A stretch of 49,590 nucleotides of DNA. It comes from Oscillospiraceae bacterium (GTDB lineage Bacteria; Bacillota; Clostridia; Oscillospirales; Ruminococcaceae). Shown here one piece after another: positions 33,883-43,612 of this stretch. Numbering within the stretch: the first letter of the stretch is position 1; every line of letters starts with the position of its first letter. The translations under genes were made by a program, and so were the position numbers. Under the pieces are notes generated by a model. That model ran no database searches. It had not been told where the DNA came from and saw only the letters and a list, made by a program, of their open reading frames with translations. The stretch covers positions 1 through 49,590 of the forward strand of contig JAUNJJ010000014.1 in NCBI GenBank assembly GCA_030533325.1. Direction: 5' to 3'.

Positions 33883-36339
33883 TCAGCCTGTCTGATTGTT
33901 TATACCAAAATGAACTGATACAATCGTGCCCTCATTTACCATGGTGTTCTCATCAACTGACTGACTGAGTACAATAGCGTTTTCATTCTGGGATCCTGTT
34001 GTTTTAAGATTAAGTCCAAGTGAAGCAAAAAGGTCGTTTACTTCCTGAATTTTCATACCTTTAAGATTAGGCATTGCAAAGGATACCTTATCCTCTGCCG
34101 GGTCAGTATAGAGAATAACCTTTCCGCCTGACGGCATACTGCTTGTAAATGAAGGAGCCTGAGAAATAACATTTTCTCCTCCGCCCTTTACAACTGCCGA
34201 GAAACCTGAATCTTCAAGTGCTTTAACAGCTTCTTCAACAGTCATATTTTCAACGTCCGGAACACGTTTGTCCATAGTCAGAATTTCTTCTTCTGTGTAT
34301 TCTGGATAATAACCGAGATACGGAAGAATATTTTCCATAATAGTCCTTACACAAGGTGCTGCAACAGAACCTCCGTAGTAACTTTCACCTCTTGGTTCAT
34401 CAACAGCTACATATACCACTATCTCCGGATCGTCTGCCGGTGCAAAAGCACAGTATGAAGCGACATACTGCTTTTCCGGTTTTGTAAGAGTGCCTTCAAG
34501 TTCAGGTTTCTCATCTATCAGATTATCATATTTAATCTGTTCACTTCTGAGTTTAGCAAGTTTTTCAGCAGTACCACTCTTACCACCAATTTTGTACCCG
34601 CTTATGTAAGCGTTACCTGTGTTTTTGGAGTCAACGTTATTCTGCAGTGCTTCTCGTATTAATGCAGAAGTTTCCTCAGAAATAACCTGTCTCTTTATTT
34701 CTTTTTCTGTCTTTCTGACCTCATTCTGATCAGAATCAACTATGCTGCCTACAACATATGGCTGCAGCAGGTATCCGCCATTTATTGCTGCAGTATAACC
34801 TGTAATTATCTGGATAGGTGTAAGACAGTTTGTCTGACCGAATGCAGAGGTAGCAAGCGTTACATTACTTTCTGCAAGACCACCTGTTCCGTCTTTGGAA
34901 GCAAATGCACTGTTTACTTCACCTGGAAGATCGATACCAGTTTTTTCTCTGAGTCCGAACGCATCTGCGTAATAGCTGAACTTTTCAGCACCAAGCGTGA
35001 GACCTATCTGCATAAATGAAGGATTACAGGACTGTGCAAGGGCATCCTTAAAAGTAAGAACCGGAAGTCCGGGATGTCCTGAAGTCGCATGACAGTCAAT
35101 TTTTTCTCCGTCAACTTCATAATAACCATTACAGGTGAATGTGCTGTCAAAAGAAACTGTCTTTTCCTCAAGAGCAGCAGAACTGGTAAATACCTTAAAT
35201 ACTGAACCAGGTTCATTGATTACCGAGATTGCTTTGTTTTTCCACATCTTTTCAAGGAAATCCGACTCGGTATATTCAGTTTCCCCTGATTCAAGAAGTG
35301 CCTGATCCTCCGGTGAGAGCACGCCTTTATTGTTAAGATCAAACCCAGGGGCAGAATACATTCCGAGAACTGCACCTGTTTTCGCATTCATTACAATAGC
35401 ACATCCATACTCTGCAGCATTGGATTCTTCGATAGTTGAATTAAGTGCAGACTCACAGTAATACTGTATCATGGAGTCTATTGTCAGATAAACAGAACTT
35501 CCGTCCTTGGCTTCATACAGTTTTGAATAACGGTACGGCATCTGATTGTCGACAGCATCCTGAGCTGTAATAATAACACCGTCCACACCTGAAAGTTCTT
35601 CATCATATTTACGTTCAATTCCAAACTGACCATTACCGTCATAGTCGAGAAATCCGACAACTGATGACGCAAGATTATCCTGTGGATAGTATCTTTTTGA
35701 GTTGGGCGTAATATCCATACATGTTATGCCATTCTCAGATATATAATTAACTACTTCCTCCTTGACCGGCATATCTGCCTTGTTTACAAGATAAACACAG
35801 CGTGAATTTTCCTCCATCGCATCAAGAACTTCCTGTTTTTTTATTCCAAGTACCGAAGAAAGAAAATCTGAATACAGATCCCGGTTTATATCTTCAAGTT
35901 TTTTCCCTCCTATCTTAGCCAGAACTTCACTAAGCTCAGGAGTAGCAGGCTGAGAAGACAGGTATTCGTTAAGTGTTTCTTTCTGAAAAGCTTCGATTAC
36001 ATCACTTTTCTTCACGCCCAGCTTCTGTGAAATATAATATGCAGCAATATTCACGTTCTCTGCATCATTGTCTCTGTATGTCTGAGGATCAATCATTATT
36101 TTGTAAGCTGTTGCACTCTGTGCAAGAATTTTTCCGTCAGAACTGTAAATTGACCCTCTGCTCGCCGGAATAGTCTGAGCTCCGAACTGATTTTCATCAG
36201 CTATCTTCTGATATTTCTGGGAGTCAATAACCATAATATTAAACAGATTCATGGTTATAACAGCCGCAAACGCAAGAGTACCCATAAGTACTGCAATGTT
36301 TGCTCTTCGCTTCATTTTCATTGAAGGTAAATCAGCCAA
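33883..36339 (-). CDS. ftsI: Class B penicillin-binding protein with PASTA domains (FtsI/SpoVD type)
   Basis: 818 residues. Septal D,D-transpeptidase, partner of FtsW. One membrane anchor (about 12-35), a pedestal with IPASRGSIYSSDGKILAQ, then the transpeptidase with EPGSVFKVF (SxxK), AQSCNPSF (SxN) and IGGKSGTAEK (KSG). Two PASTA repeats follow at the end (from VPDVENMTVEEAVKAL and from MPNLKGMKIQEVNDLF). The start is TTG at 36339 after AGGAGG. PASTA repeats occur in both vegetative PbpB and sporulation SpoVD. Only one such gene is in the cluster, so the vegetative role is the simpler reading. Confidence 0.93.
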   Translation of the reverse strand: MADLPSMKMKRRANIAVLMGTLAFAAVITMNLFNIMVIDSQKYQKIADENQFGAQTIPASRGSIYSSDGKILAQSATAYKIMIDPQTYRDNDAENVNIAAYYISQKLGVKKSDVIEAFQKETLNEYLSSQPATPELSEVLAKIGGKKLEDINRDLYSDFLSSVLGIKKQEVLDAMEENSRCVYLVNKADMPVKEEVVNYISENGITCMDITPNSKRYYPQDNLASSVVGFLDYDGNGQFGIERKYDEELSGVDGVIITAQDAVDNQMPYRYSKLYEAKDGSSVYLTIDSMIQYYCESALNSTIEESNAAEYGCAIVMNAKTGAVLGMYSAPGFDLNNKGVLSPEDQALLESGETEYTESDFLEKMWKNKAISVINEPGSVFKVFTSSAALEEKTVSFDSTFTCNGYYEVDGEKIDCHATSGHPGLPVLTFKDALAQSCNPSFMQIGLTLGAEKFSYYADAFGLREKTGIDLPGEVNSAFASKDGTGGLAESNVTLATSAFGQTNCLTPIQIITGYTAAINGGYLLQPYVVGSIVDSDQNEVRKTEKEIKRQVISEETSALIREALQNNVDSKNTGNAYISGYKIGGKSGTAEKLAKLRSEQIKYDNLIDEKPELEGTLTKPEKQYVASYCAFAPADDPEIVVYVAVDEPRGESYYGGSVAAPCVRTIMENILPYLGYYPEYTEEEILTMDKRVPDVENMTVEEAVKALEDSGFSAVVKGGGENVISQAPSFTSSMPSGGKVILYTDPAEDKVSFAMPNLKGMKIQEVNDLFASLGLNLKTTGSQNENAIVLSQSVDENTMVNEGTIVSVHFGINNQTG

Positions 36340-36397
36340 AACAGAATCCTCCTAAGAAGTATGTATTTCCCCCGTAAAAACCTTACTCAAACTAAAT

Positions 36398-36423
36398 AGC
36401 CAATCTGTTTTACAAGATTGACT
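36398..36423 (-). other. Small hairpin between ftsL and the PBP gene
   Basis: AGTCAATCT and AGATTGGCT form a 9-base stem with one G-U pair around an 8-base loop. A clear T-run is missing. It lies in the 145-base gap; function unknown. Confidence 0.4.
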
Positions 36424-36484
36424 ATCATAGTTTACTTTTTCGTTTACCATATTATATTTTTGTTTTAGTAATAATATTCAGAAA

Positions 36485-36982
36485 TTATGCAAACCTGTCA
36501 AAGAACGACAGTATAGCCTTTTTTATATGTAAAAAGTAATTTTCTTCTTTTTCAGGAATCTTCACAACGTCATCGCTCTGAATGTCCACATACAAGATTT
36601 GTGCTTTATCAAGCTTTTTCAGACCTATATTCTCAGCATATTCTTCAATATTTTTCAGTGAAGTATCTGATTCAATCTTAGCCTTAAGTCTTGCATTCTC
36701 ACTCTCCACAACTGTGAGTTCAGCTTTCTGAGCGTTGATTTTATTATACATATCGCTTATCTGAACTTTACCGTATACAACACAGAAAAGAAGAACAAGA
36801 GCGGCAAATGCACTTAAAACTATCTTGATAGTATTTCCTCTGTCTGCGTTTTTTCTTTTTATTGTTATATATTCATGATTTTTTTCACTGTTTTCATCAG
36901 AACGGTTATCCTCGTTCAGATGGCGATATTTATTAAGATCATAGTTATTTTCATTATCATATGCAAGATTCATTCCTGGCAT
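36485..36982 (-). CDS. ftsL: FtsL-like divisome protein (single membrane segment plus coiled coil)
   Basis: 165 residues from the ATG at 36982, which is preceded by AGGTGG. A GTG at 36991 directly after the rsmH stop is possible but has no ribosome-binding site at proper distance. A hydrophilic cytoplasmic part (about 1-60), one membrane segment (IKIVLSAFAALVLLFCVVYG), then a coiled coil starting MYNKINAQKAELTVVESENARLKAKI. Topology and position between rsmH and the PBP are those of FtsL. Sequence is poorly conserved in the family, so FtsB/DivIC cannot be excluded by sequence alone. Confidence 0.8.
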   Translation of the reverse strand: MPGMNLAYDNENNYDLNKYRHLNEDNRSDENSEKNHEYITIKRKNADRGNTIKIVLSAFAALVLLFCVVYGKVQISDMYNKINAQKAELTVVESENARLKAKIESDTSLKNIEEYAENIGLKKLDKAQILYVDIQSDDVVKIPEKEENYFLHIKKAILSFFDRFA

Positions 36983-36991
36983 AAAAACCAC

Positions 36992-37915
36992 CTATATCCT
37001 TTCAAGAACACGCAGTCTTGCACTACGGCTGCGGTTATTGTCTTCAAGCTCTTCACTGCCAGCCTCAATAGGCTTGCGGTTTACAAGCTTAGCCTTTGGT
37101 GTTCTGCCGCAAATGCACTGCGGAAAATCAGGATTGCATATACATCCTTTACACAACGCAGCAAACTTTTGTTTAACCATTCTGTCTTCAAGAGAATGGA
37201 ATGTAATAACAGCTATCCTTCCGCCGGACTTAAGAAGCTCAAAAGCAGAGTCAAGTCCCCCGGAAAGATGATCAAGTTCACCGTTTACAGCTATTCTTAC
37301 AGCCTGAAATGTTTTTTTGCAAGGATTCTTTTCACGTCTTACCTTTGCCGGAACGCAGTTCTTTACAATTTCGGCCAGTTCTCCGGTTGTTTCAACCGGT
37401 TTAATCTGACGTGCTTTAATAATTCCCTCGGCAATTCGCCATGCAAATTTTTCCTCACCATACTCAAACATTATCTTTGCAAGTTCATCTTTGGAGTAAG
37501 AATTTACTATATCACTGGCACTTATTCCTTCCTGACTCATTCTCATATCAAGAGGAGCATCCGCATGATATGAAAAACCTCTCTCAGCCTTGTCAAGCTG
37601 GTGGGACGAAACTCCAAGGTCAAGAAGTATGCCGTCAACTTCATGTATATTCATTTCTTCGAGAACATCTTTCATCTGTGAAAAATTGCTCTTTACAACG
37701 GTTGCATTATAACCAGCAAGTCTTTCTGTTGCTGCAGCTACAGCATCCGGATCTCTGTCAAAAGCAATCAGTCTTCCGTTTTCACCGAGTCTTCTGGCTA
37801 TCTCAAGTGAATGACCGGCTCCGCCTACAGTTCCGTCAACATAAATACCGTCGCTCTTTATATCAAGCATATCTATGCATTCGTTCAACATTACGGATTT
37901 ATGGAAAAAATCCAT
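36992..37915 (-). CDS. rsmH: 16S rRNA (cytosine-1402-N4) methyltransferase
   Basis: 307 residues. It methylates C1402 in the 16S rRNA decoding centre and typically heads the dcw cluster. DGTVGGAGHSLEIARRL is the SAM-binding loop, and GILLDLGVSSHQLD, ERGFSYHADAPLDMRM, AVRIAVNGELD and ITFHSLEDRMVK are family motifs. It is the first gene of the operon. mraZ, commonly upstream in other Firmicutes, is not present. Confidence 0.97.
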   Translation of the reverse strand: MDFFHKSVMLNECIDMLDIKSDGIYVDGTVGGAGHSLEIARRLGENGRLIAFDRDPDAVAAATERLAGYNATVVKSNFSQMKDVLEEMNIHEVDGILLDLGVSSHQLDKAERGFSYHADAPLDMRMSQEGISASDIVNSYSKDELAKIMFEYGEEKFAWRIAEGIIKARQIKPVETTGELAEIVKNCVPAKVRREKNPCKKTFQAVRIAVNGELDHLSGGLDSAFELLKSGGRIAVITFHSLEDRMVKQKFAALCKGCICNPDFPQCICGRTPKAKLVNRKPIEAGSEELEDNNRSRSARLRVLERI

Positions 37916-38056
37916 TATTCCAAAGCCTCATTTCTATTTTTTTCTGTATGTTGAATCCAATGTCCAAATGTCCGTTCTTTCGTTTAAACAGAGTGGATAT
38001 TTTTTCTGTTTACAATCCATCTCCAAAACGGGAATACAATTCTCGCTATATTAATT

Positions 38057-38086
38057 ATTATACTATAAAATGCACAAAAAAGTCAA
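38057..38086 (-). promoter_or_regulatory. Promoter of the dcw operon
   Basis: Minus strand: TTGACT (38086-38081), 18 bases, TATAAT (38062-38057). It gives a leader of about 140 bases with two TTGGA-x-ATGGA / TTGGACATTGGA stretches of unknown meaning. The rest of the gap (38087-38294) is AT-rich, with only a weak 6-base hairpin at about 38249-38268. Confidence 0.75.
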
Positions 38087-38294
38087 TGCAACTTCGTTCC
38101 AAATGGTTAACAGAATTCACATTTATTTATAGTGAAAATGCACTAAACATATTAAAAGATTTTTAAGTATAATTTAATTTTGTAATTTAAATCAGCATTT
38201 TTGTAACTGAAATTTATAAACGCCCATTATTTTGTAATATCCATTTAACTGAATTGACATCAGTTTGTAATTACTTTTAAACTTTGCAAACCTG

Positions 38295-39035
38295 TTACCA
38301 AAGCTCTTTGTTCAGATTGTATATAATTCTTAATCCGTCCGGAATAAGATTTCCCTCATAGGTATATTTTCTGCTGCAAAGCGGCAAAATTACTTCTCCA
38401 AGGCCACCTGTAACAATAATCTCCGCGTCCTCATTAAGTTCGCTTTGATATCTTTTACTCATCCCATCAATAAAACATGCTGCTCCGAAAAGGACTCCTG
38501 ACTTAATCGATGCAACTGTGTTTTTTCCAATAACATCAGTAATCTGATAATTTTCATCAATTTCCGGAAGCTGCTCTGCTGATATATGGAGTGCATCGAA
38601 CGAAGTTCTTATTCCAGGATAAATAGAGTGTCCAAGATATTCCCCCTGACTGTTTACCGCACACACTGTTGTCGCAGTTCCAAGATCAAAAACAATAACT
38701 GCTTTTTTGTATTTATAAAATGCCGCTGCTGCGCCACAGATCAGATCAGCTCCTACTCTTTCAGGATAATCTGTGCACACCTTAATTCCTGCATTTAATC
38801 CACTGTTAAGGAAGATTACTTTACACTTAAATATTTCACTTATAACTGAAGACAGCTTTTCATTCACTGAAGGTACAACTGATGAAATAATTGCAGCATT
38901 CACATCAAACTTTATATCTTTAAATATTTCAGCGGAATAATCACCTGTAACTGTTCTGAAACTGCTGACAGGAATATCATCTTTATAAATAACAAAAACA
39001 GTACTTGTATTCCCGGCATCTGCAATTAGCAGCAT
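38295..39035 (-). CDS. coaX: Type III pantothenate kinase
   Basis: 246 residues from the ATG at 39035 (GGGAG 8 bases before). An in-frame ATG at 39086 would add a tail not seen in the family, which starts MLLxxDxGNT. First step of coenzyme A synthesis. LLIADAGNTSTVF is the phosphate loop, PERVGADLICGAAAAF binds pantothenate, and VFDLGTATTVCAV and GIRTSFDALH complete the ASKHA fold. It stands alone with its own promoter. Confidence 0.92.
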   Translation of the reverse strand: MLLIADAGNTSTVFVIYKDDIPVSSFRTVTGDYSAEIFKDIKFDVNAAIISSVVPSVNEKLSSVISEIFKCKVIFLNSGLNAGIKVCTDYPERVGADLICGAAAAFYKYKKAVIVFDLGTATTVCAVNSQGEYLGHSIYPGIRTSFDALHISAEQLPEIDENYQITDVIGKNTVASIKSGVLFGAACFIDGMSKRYQSELNEDAEIIVTGGLGEVILPLCSRKYTYEGNLIPDGLRIIYNLNKELW

Positions 39036-39076
39036 AGCATCCACTCCCATCCTTATTATTACTTTTTGATTACTTA

Positions 39077-39105
39077 ATGATATCACAACATTTTTCTCAT
39101 GTCAA
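39077..39105 (-). promoter_or_regulatory. Promoter of coaX
   Basis: Minus strand: TTGACA (39105-39100), 17 bases, TATCAT (39082-39077), about 42 bases before the chosen start. This also argues against the upstream ATG at 39086, which would leave no leader. Confidence 0.75.
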
Positions 39106-39137
39106 TAAAAATAACACATATTTCGTACAATATACAC

Positions 39138-39174
39138 AAAAATCAACCGGTGTCAAAGAAACCGGTTGATTTTT
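39138..39174 (-). terminator. Terminator of the GH44 gene
   Basis: AAAAATCAACCGGT and ACCGGTTGATTTTT, a perfect 14-base stem with a 9-base loop, usable in both directions. It begins about 40 bases after the stop. Confidence 0.9.
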
Positions 39175-39213
39175 ACTGTTTATTAAACTGTTTAAGAGAA
39201 TTATGATTTAAAA

Positions 39214-42039
39214 TCAGAATTTTTCAATAATCTTTGAAAGGAACTGTCTCATACGTGCAAGGTCAGCCATTGTTATTTTTCCGTCCTTGTCGACGTCAGC
39301 AGCTTTTTCATTATTAACACTAAAATCGTGCTCGCCAATAAGATTAAGGCTAAGAAAGGTTAAATCTGTTACATCCACCCTTCCGTTTCCGTCAACGTCA
39401 CCAATTACAAATTCATTCGGATCTGAAGGTTCTGTTACTCCAGGCTCTGTTGTTACAGGAGTATCACCAGATTCACCTGAGGATTCCTTAAGAAGTGTTG
39501 CGCTCTTGAGTGTTACCTTGCCGTGATCTGAATCATCCCAGTTTTCATCAGCAACATACCACGTCTGGAATGTAAGGCTCTTCTGGTTCTTTATGATTTC
39601 AACAGCTGCTGCAAGAAGTTCCTCGTCAGTTGAATCCTCACCGTCTTCAACAGATGTATCAAGTGCTCCGGCAGGTTCCGTAAGATCTACTTCAACCTTA
39701 CCTGATTTCTTTGCTTCCCAGCTGTAATGTACCCAGTACGGTTTACCTTCAATTTCAACATTTGTATCAAGACATCCGTTTGCAAGTGTTGTATCTTTTA
39801 CTTCAATGTCAAGAACAATCTTGCCTCCGGCAAGATTTTCATCAAAGCTGAGCTTGTAGTTTCCTGCAACCTTGTCTTCAGTAACCTTACCTTCATACGA
39901 AACAGGTTCATTTACTGCAGGTGCATTTGTCTGCTTCTTAATCTGAGCACCCTTAAGTGTTACCTTGCTGTGATCTGTATCGTTCCATTCTGCGTCTGCA
40001 ACATACCATGTCTGGAATGAAACAGTCTTCATTTTCTTTATCTCTTCTGCAAGAGCTGCGAGAAGAACCTCATCTGTGTTATCCTTTTCATCACCGGCTG
40101 TGATATTCATAGCACCTGTAAGATTCATAAGATCAAGTTCAACTTTACCCGATGTTGTTGCAGCCCAGTTGCAGTGCGCCCAGTAATCATCTCCCTGATA
40201 CTTGACACTGAAGTCAACACATCCGCTTGCAGACTGTGTTCCGTCAAGAGCTATATCAAGAACAATCTTGTTTCCGTTAAGAGCTTCAGGGAAACTGATT
40301 GAATAATCGCCGTCTTTCTTGCCTGCTGTTACTGTACCGTCAATGTATTCGTATGTTGGCTTAGTAACTTCAACAACAGGTTTGTATGCATTTACGTCAT
40401 CTGAAATAACAACTTCTGCTATTGCAAGAGGAGGAATTTCAACAGTAAGCTTGTTGTTTTTGATTTCATCATAACTTACAGTATGGATGATTTCTTCAGT
40501 TTCGCCTGAAAGAATGTATACAGCAGCGTTCTTGTATTCTGTATCTGCGCCCTTAAGATCGATAATTGCATTTTCAGCCTTTTTCTGATCCTTGTTTGTG
40601 AGGATCACTGTAACTTCGCCCTTATCACCATCCTGAAGTGAAGCGTAGCATGTTGACTTTATGTAATCATCTGTTTTACTCTCGATAAGTGTGTTACCGA
40701 ATTCTGAACCTTCACCGTCATAGTTGGTGAACAGATTGATAGCACTGTACTGATAAGGAACATCATCAGCCCAGAGTGTAGCATAGTAAACGTCATTGTT
40801 AGCAAATGTACCAAGAGCATCAACTTCTGCAATAGCACCTGCGATTGAATTACCGCCTCCGAAATCATACTCTGTTACAGCAAGCTTTGTTCCCGGATAG
40901 TACTTATCGATTGATTCCTTCATCTTTGTGAGAATCGGAATATTCTGCTGACACCATTCACCAATCCAGCTGTTTTCCTTGTAGTCCTTTTCAATAAGTG
41001 TTCTGTAAGCCTGTGTAAGTTCATCAACACCTTTTTCGTGATCAGCAGGGTGTGTTGTTGAAAGGCACATACGGGTATCGCAGTCAGGGCATTTTGCTTC
41101 AGAGTAGTAGTGAACGTCCAGTACGTCGAGAAGTCTCTGTCCTGATTCTTCTTCTGCCTTCTTCATCTGTTCGAGGTAATATGAAATAAACCAGTCGTAC
41201 TTTCCGTCAGCATTGATATTATTCTTCCAGTCTGCACCAACATCATCAGCGCTTAACTGTACAAACGCTGTGTAACCGAAAAGTGCAGGTCCGAATATCT
41301 CTGCATTTGAGTCAACTGACTTGATAGCTTTAGCTGTATCAATTGACTTCTTAAGAAGTTCATCAGCTGTTACCAGATCTCCGTGAATTCTTGAATGTGT
41401 ATGGTGCCAGAGTCCCGGTTCATTGTCAAGGCTCCATCCCTGAATACCTGTATCTGTTGTAGAATCACCAATTTTGTTTACAACGTAATTTACATATTCA
41501 TCAATATATACCTTACCGTCTGTAAGATCAGGTGTAAGTGACAGGTCTGCACCCTTTGCAGCAATTACTTCATTCCATCTTTTGCTTGGTGCAGCTTCTT
41601 CTTCAGTTACTGTACCGGCTTTATCAGCAGCTACATAGCCTGCCATCTGAGCTGTAGCAAGTTTATAGTCTATACTGCCCTTGGTTGCTTCTTTCGAAAG
41701 TGTCTGTACACAGTCTGCAGGTTCTGATGATGATGAAAGATAGTCATCAGAAGAATGTTTCCAGTCTGAACCAGCGCTTGAGTAGTTTGTTTCCCAGTTA
41801 TATGCAGTAAAACGATTACCACCCTGACGAACAGATTTTACTTTAAGTGACTTGTCAAGACCGTGTTCATTAATACCAAAAATATAAGGACTTATTGCCT
41901 TTCCCTTATCAGCAACATTTACTGTTACACCCATATCATAAGATGCTGTACCCTCTTCAGCATAAACTGCTGGATTCACAGCAAAAACTGCCATCAATAA
42001 AGCAGTTGTTAATACACTTACTCTTTTAAACTTGTTCAT
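39214..42039 (-). CDS. Cellulosomal GH44 endoglucanase/xyloglucanase with duplicated accessory module and dockerin
   Basis: 941 residues. Signal peptide (about 1-27), then a GH44 domain with GGNRFTAYNWE, SLDNEPGLW (acid/base Glu207), VLDVHYYSEA and LAVTEYDFGGG (nucleophile Glu390). A beta-domain follows to about 560. Two tandem copies of an accessory module come next (about 565-700 and 715-835). Both include a GK(V)E(L/V)DL strand and an FQTWYVAD motif. A Thr/Pro linker leads to a type I dockerin (DVDGNGRVD and DVDKDGKIT). Enzymes of this family cut beta-1,4-glucans and xyloglucan. The repeats look like carbohydrate-binding modules, possibly one of the families first described in R. flavefaciens; I cannot name it. 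GGAAGATTCC precedes the ATG. Confidence 0.93.
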   Translation of the reverse strand: MNKFKRVSVLTTALLMAVFAVNPAVYAEEGTASYDMGVTVNVADKGKAISPYIFGINEHGLDKSLKVKSVRQGGNRFTAYNWETNYSSAGSDWKHSSDDYLSSSSEPADCVQTLSKEATKGSIDYKLATAQMAGYVAADKAGTVTEEEAAPSKRWNEVIAAKGADLSLTPDLTDGKVYIDEYVNYVVNKIGDSTTDTGIQGWSLDNEPGLWHHTHSRIHGDLVTADELLKKSIDTAKAIKSVDSNAEIFGPALFGYTAFVQLSADDVGADWKNNINADGKYDWFISYYLEQMKKAEEESGQRLLDVLDVHYYSEAKCPDCDTRMCLSTTHPADHEKGVDELTQAYRTLIEKDYKENSWIGEWCQQNIPILTKMKESIDKYYPGTKLAVTEYDFGGGNSIAGAIAEVDALGTFANNDVYYATLWADDVPYQYSAINLFTNYDGEGSEFGNTLIESKTDDYIKSTCYASLQDGDKGEVTVILTNKDQKKAENAIIDLKGADTEYKNAAVYILSGETEEIIHTVSYDEIKNNKLTVEIPPLAIAEVVISDDVNAYKPVVEVTKPTYEYIDGTVTAGKKDGDYSISFPEALNGNKIVLDIALDGTQSASGCVDFSVKYQGDDYWAHCNWAATTSGKVELDLMNLTGAMNITAGDEKDNTDEVLLAALAEEIKKMKTVSFQTWYVADAEWNDTDHSKVTLKGAQIKKQTNAPAVNEPVSYEGKVTEDKVAGNYKLSFDENLAGGKIVLDIEVKDTTLANGCLDTNVEIEGKPYWVHYSWEAKKSGKVEVDLTEPAGALDTSVEDGEDSTDEELLAAAVEIIKNQKSLTFQTWYVADENWDDSDHGKVTLKSATLLKESSGESGDTPVTTEPGVTEPSDPNEFVIGDVDGNGRVDVTDLTFLSLNLIGEHDFSVNNEKAADVDKDGKITMADLARMRQFLSKIIEKF

Positions 42040-42108
42040 TGGAATCTTCCTTTCGGCTTTTTAAGTATTTTTAAGCTTAATTCAGCTTAATTTCATTTCC
42101 TGTTTAAT

Positions 42109-42137
42109 ATTATACTATATAATCTGTTATTTGTAAA
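42109..42137 (-). promoter_or_regulatory. Promoter of the GH44 gene
   Basis: Minus strand: TTTACA (42137-42132), 17 bases, TATAAT (42114-42109). The leader of about 65 bases carries direct TTAAGCT repeats. Confidence 0.75.
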
Positions 42138-42216
42138 TAGCTTTTATAAAATTCTAATTAAAATATACACTTTACACAAATCTATTTAAACGTTTACACA
42201 CAATAATAATTTATTG

Positions 42217-42254
42217 TAAAAAAAACAGCAGATACATTTCTGCATCTGCTGTTT
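42217..42254 (-). terminator. Terminator of tuf
   Basis: AAACAGCAGAT and ATCTGCTGTTT arms with a 10-base loop, followed by eight Ts in total on the minus strand. It starts about 32 bases after the stop. Confidence 0.93.
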
Positions 42255-42286
42255 GAGCTATATTAATTTAATGATTATTCAGTAAA

Positions 42287-43486
42287 TTATTCGTTGATAG
42301 CTGTAACAACGCCTGAACCTACTGTACGACCGCCTTCACGAATAGCGAAACGAAGTCCTTCTTCAATAGCGATTGGTGTGATAAGTTCAACGTCCATTTC
42401 AACGTTATCACCAGGCATGCACATTTCCTTATCAGCTGGAAGTGTGATTACGCCAGTAACGTCTGTTGTTCTGAAATAGAACTGTGGTCTGTAGTTGTTA
42501 AAGAATGGAGTATGACGACCGCCTTCTTCCTTCTTAAGAACGTATACCTGACCGTGGAACTTTGTGTGTGGCTTGATTGAGCCTGGCTTACAAAGAACCT
42601 GTCCTCTTTCGATATCTGATCTCTGAACACCACGGAGAAGAGCACCGATATTATCGCCTGCTTCAGCGTAGTCAAGAATCTTTCTGAACATTTCGATACC
42701 TGTAACAACTGTCTTAGAGCTTTCATCCTTAAGACCAACGATTTCAACTTCGTCAGAAGTCTTGAGCTGACCTCTTTCAACTCTACCAGTAGCAACTGTA
42801 CCACGACCTGTGATTGTGAATACGTCTTCAACTGGCATAAGGAATGGGAGATCTGCCTTTCTTTCTGGTGTTGGAATGTATGAGTCAACAGCTTCCATAA
42901 GTTCAAGGATACAAGCGTAAGCTGGATCGTTGATATCTTCCGGAGCTTCGAGAGCCTTAAGAGCTGAACCCTTGATGATTGGTGTGTCATCGCCAGGGAA
43001 TTCATACTTGTCAAGTGTTTCACGGATGTCCATTTCAACGAGTTCGAGAAGTTCTTCGTCGTCAACCTGGTCAGCCTTGTTCATGAATACAACGATGTAT
43101 GGAACGCCAACCTGACGAGCAAGAAGGAGATGTTCCTTTGTCTGAGCCATAGGGCCGTCTGATGAAGCAACAACGAGGATTGCGCCGTCCATCTGAGCAG
43201 CACCAGTGATCATGTTCTTAACATAGTCAGCGTGGCCTGGGCAGTCAACGTGAGCGTAGTGACGGTTCTTTGTCTCGTACTCAACGTGAGCTGTGTTGAT
43301 TGTGATACCTCTTTCTCTTTCTTCCGGAGCAGAGTCGATGTTAGCATAGTCCTTCTTTTCAGCAAGACCCTGAAGTGCGAGAGTCTTTGTGATAGCTGCT
43401 GTAAGAGTTGTTTTACCGTGGTCAACGTGACCGATTGTACCAATATTTACGTGTGGTTTATTACGTTCAAATTTTTCCTTTGCCAT
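42287..43486 (-). CDS. tuf: Elongation factor Tu
   Basis: 399 residues. It delivers aminoacyl-tRNA to the ribosome. [35 protein letters not shown] and NKADQVDD are the G1, G3 and G4 motifs, and domains II and III are complete. AAGGAGG precedes the ATG. It has its own promoter after fusA but may also be reached by read-through from the str operon. Confidence 0.99.
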   Translation of the reverse strand: MAKEKFERNKPHVNIGTIGHVDHGKTTLTAAITKTLALQGLAEKKDYANIDSAPEERERGITINTAHVEYETKNRHYAHVDCPGHADYVKNMITGAAQMDGAILVVASSDGPMAQTKEHLLLARQVGVPYIVVFMNKADQVDDEELLELVEMDIRETLDKYEFPGDDTPIIKGSALKALEAPEDINDPAYACILELMEAVDSYIPTPERKADLPFLMPVEDVFTITGRGTVATGRVERGQLKTSDEVEIVGLKDESSKTVVTGIEMFRKILDYAEAGDNIGALLRGVQRSDIERGQVLCKPGSIKPHTKFHGQVYVLKKEEGGRHTPFFNNYRPQFYFRTTDVTGVITLPADKEMCMPGDNVEMDVELITPIAIEEGLRFAIREGGRTVGSGVVTAINE

Positions 43487-43538
43487 TGGAATTTTCCTCC
43501 TTAAAAATTTATAGTTATAGATTTATACTATGATATCA

Positions 43539-43567
43539 ATTTTAACAGATATCGAATATAAATTCAA
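43539..43567 (-). promoter_or_regulatory. Promoter of tuf
   Basis: Minus strand: TTGAAT (43567-43562), 17 bases, TAAAAT (43544-43539), in the 126-base gap after fusA. Confidence 0.65.
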
Positions 43568-43612
43568 GTGTTTTTTGAAAATATTTTAAAAATATTTACA
43601 ACCAGGCAATAA

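Noticed and set aside
38120-38150. Possible third copy of the two-hairpin repeat (TATAGTGAA at about 38128)
   Set aside because: The 3' arm and the GCCGAT...GCACGG core are missing.
37441-38166. Plus-strand 241-residue open frame at the rsmH 5' end
   Set aside because: It is antisense to rsmH and the dcw promoter, with no ribosome-binding site.
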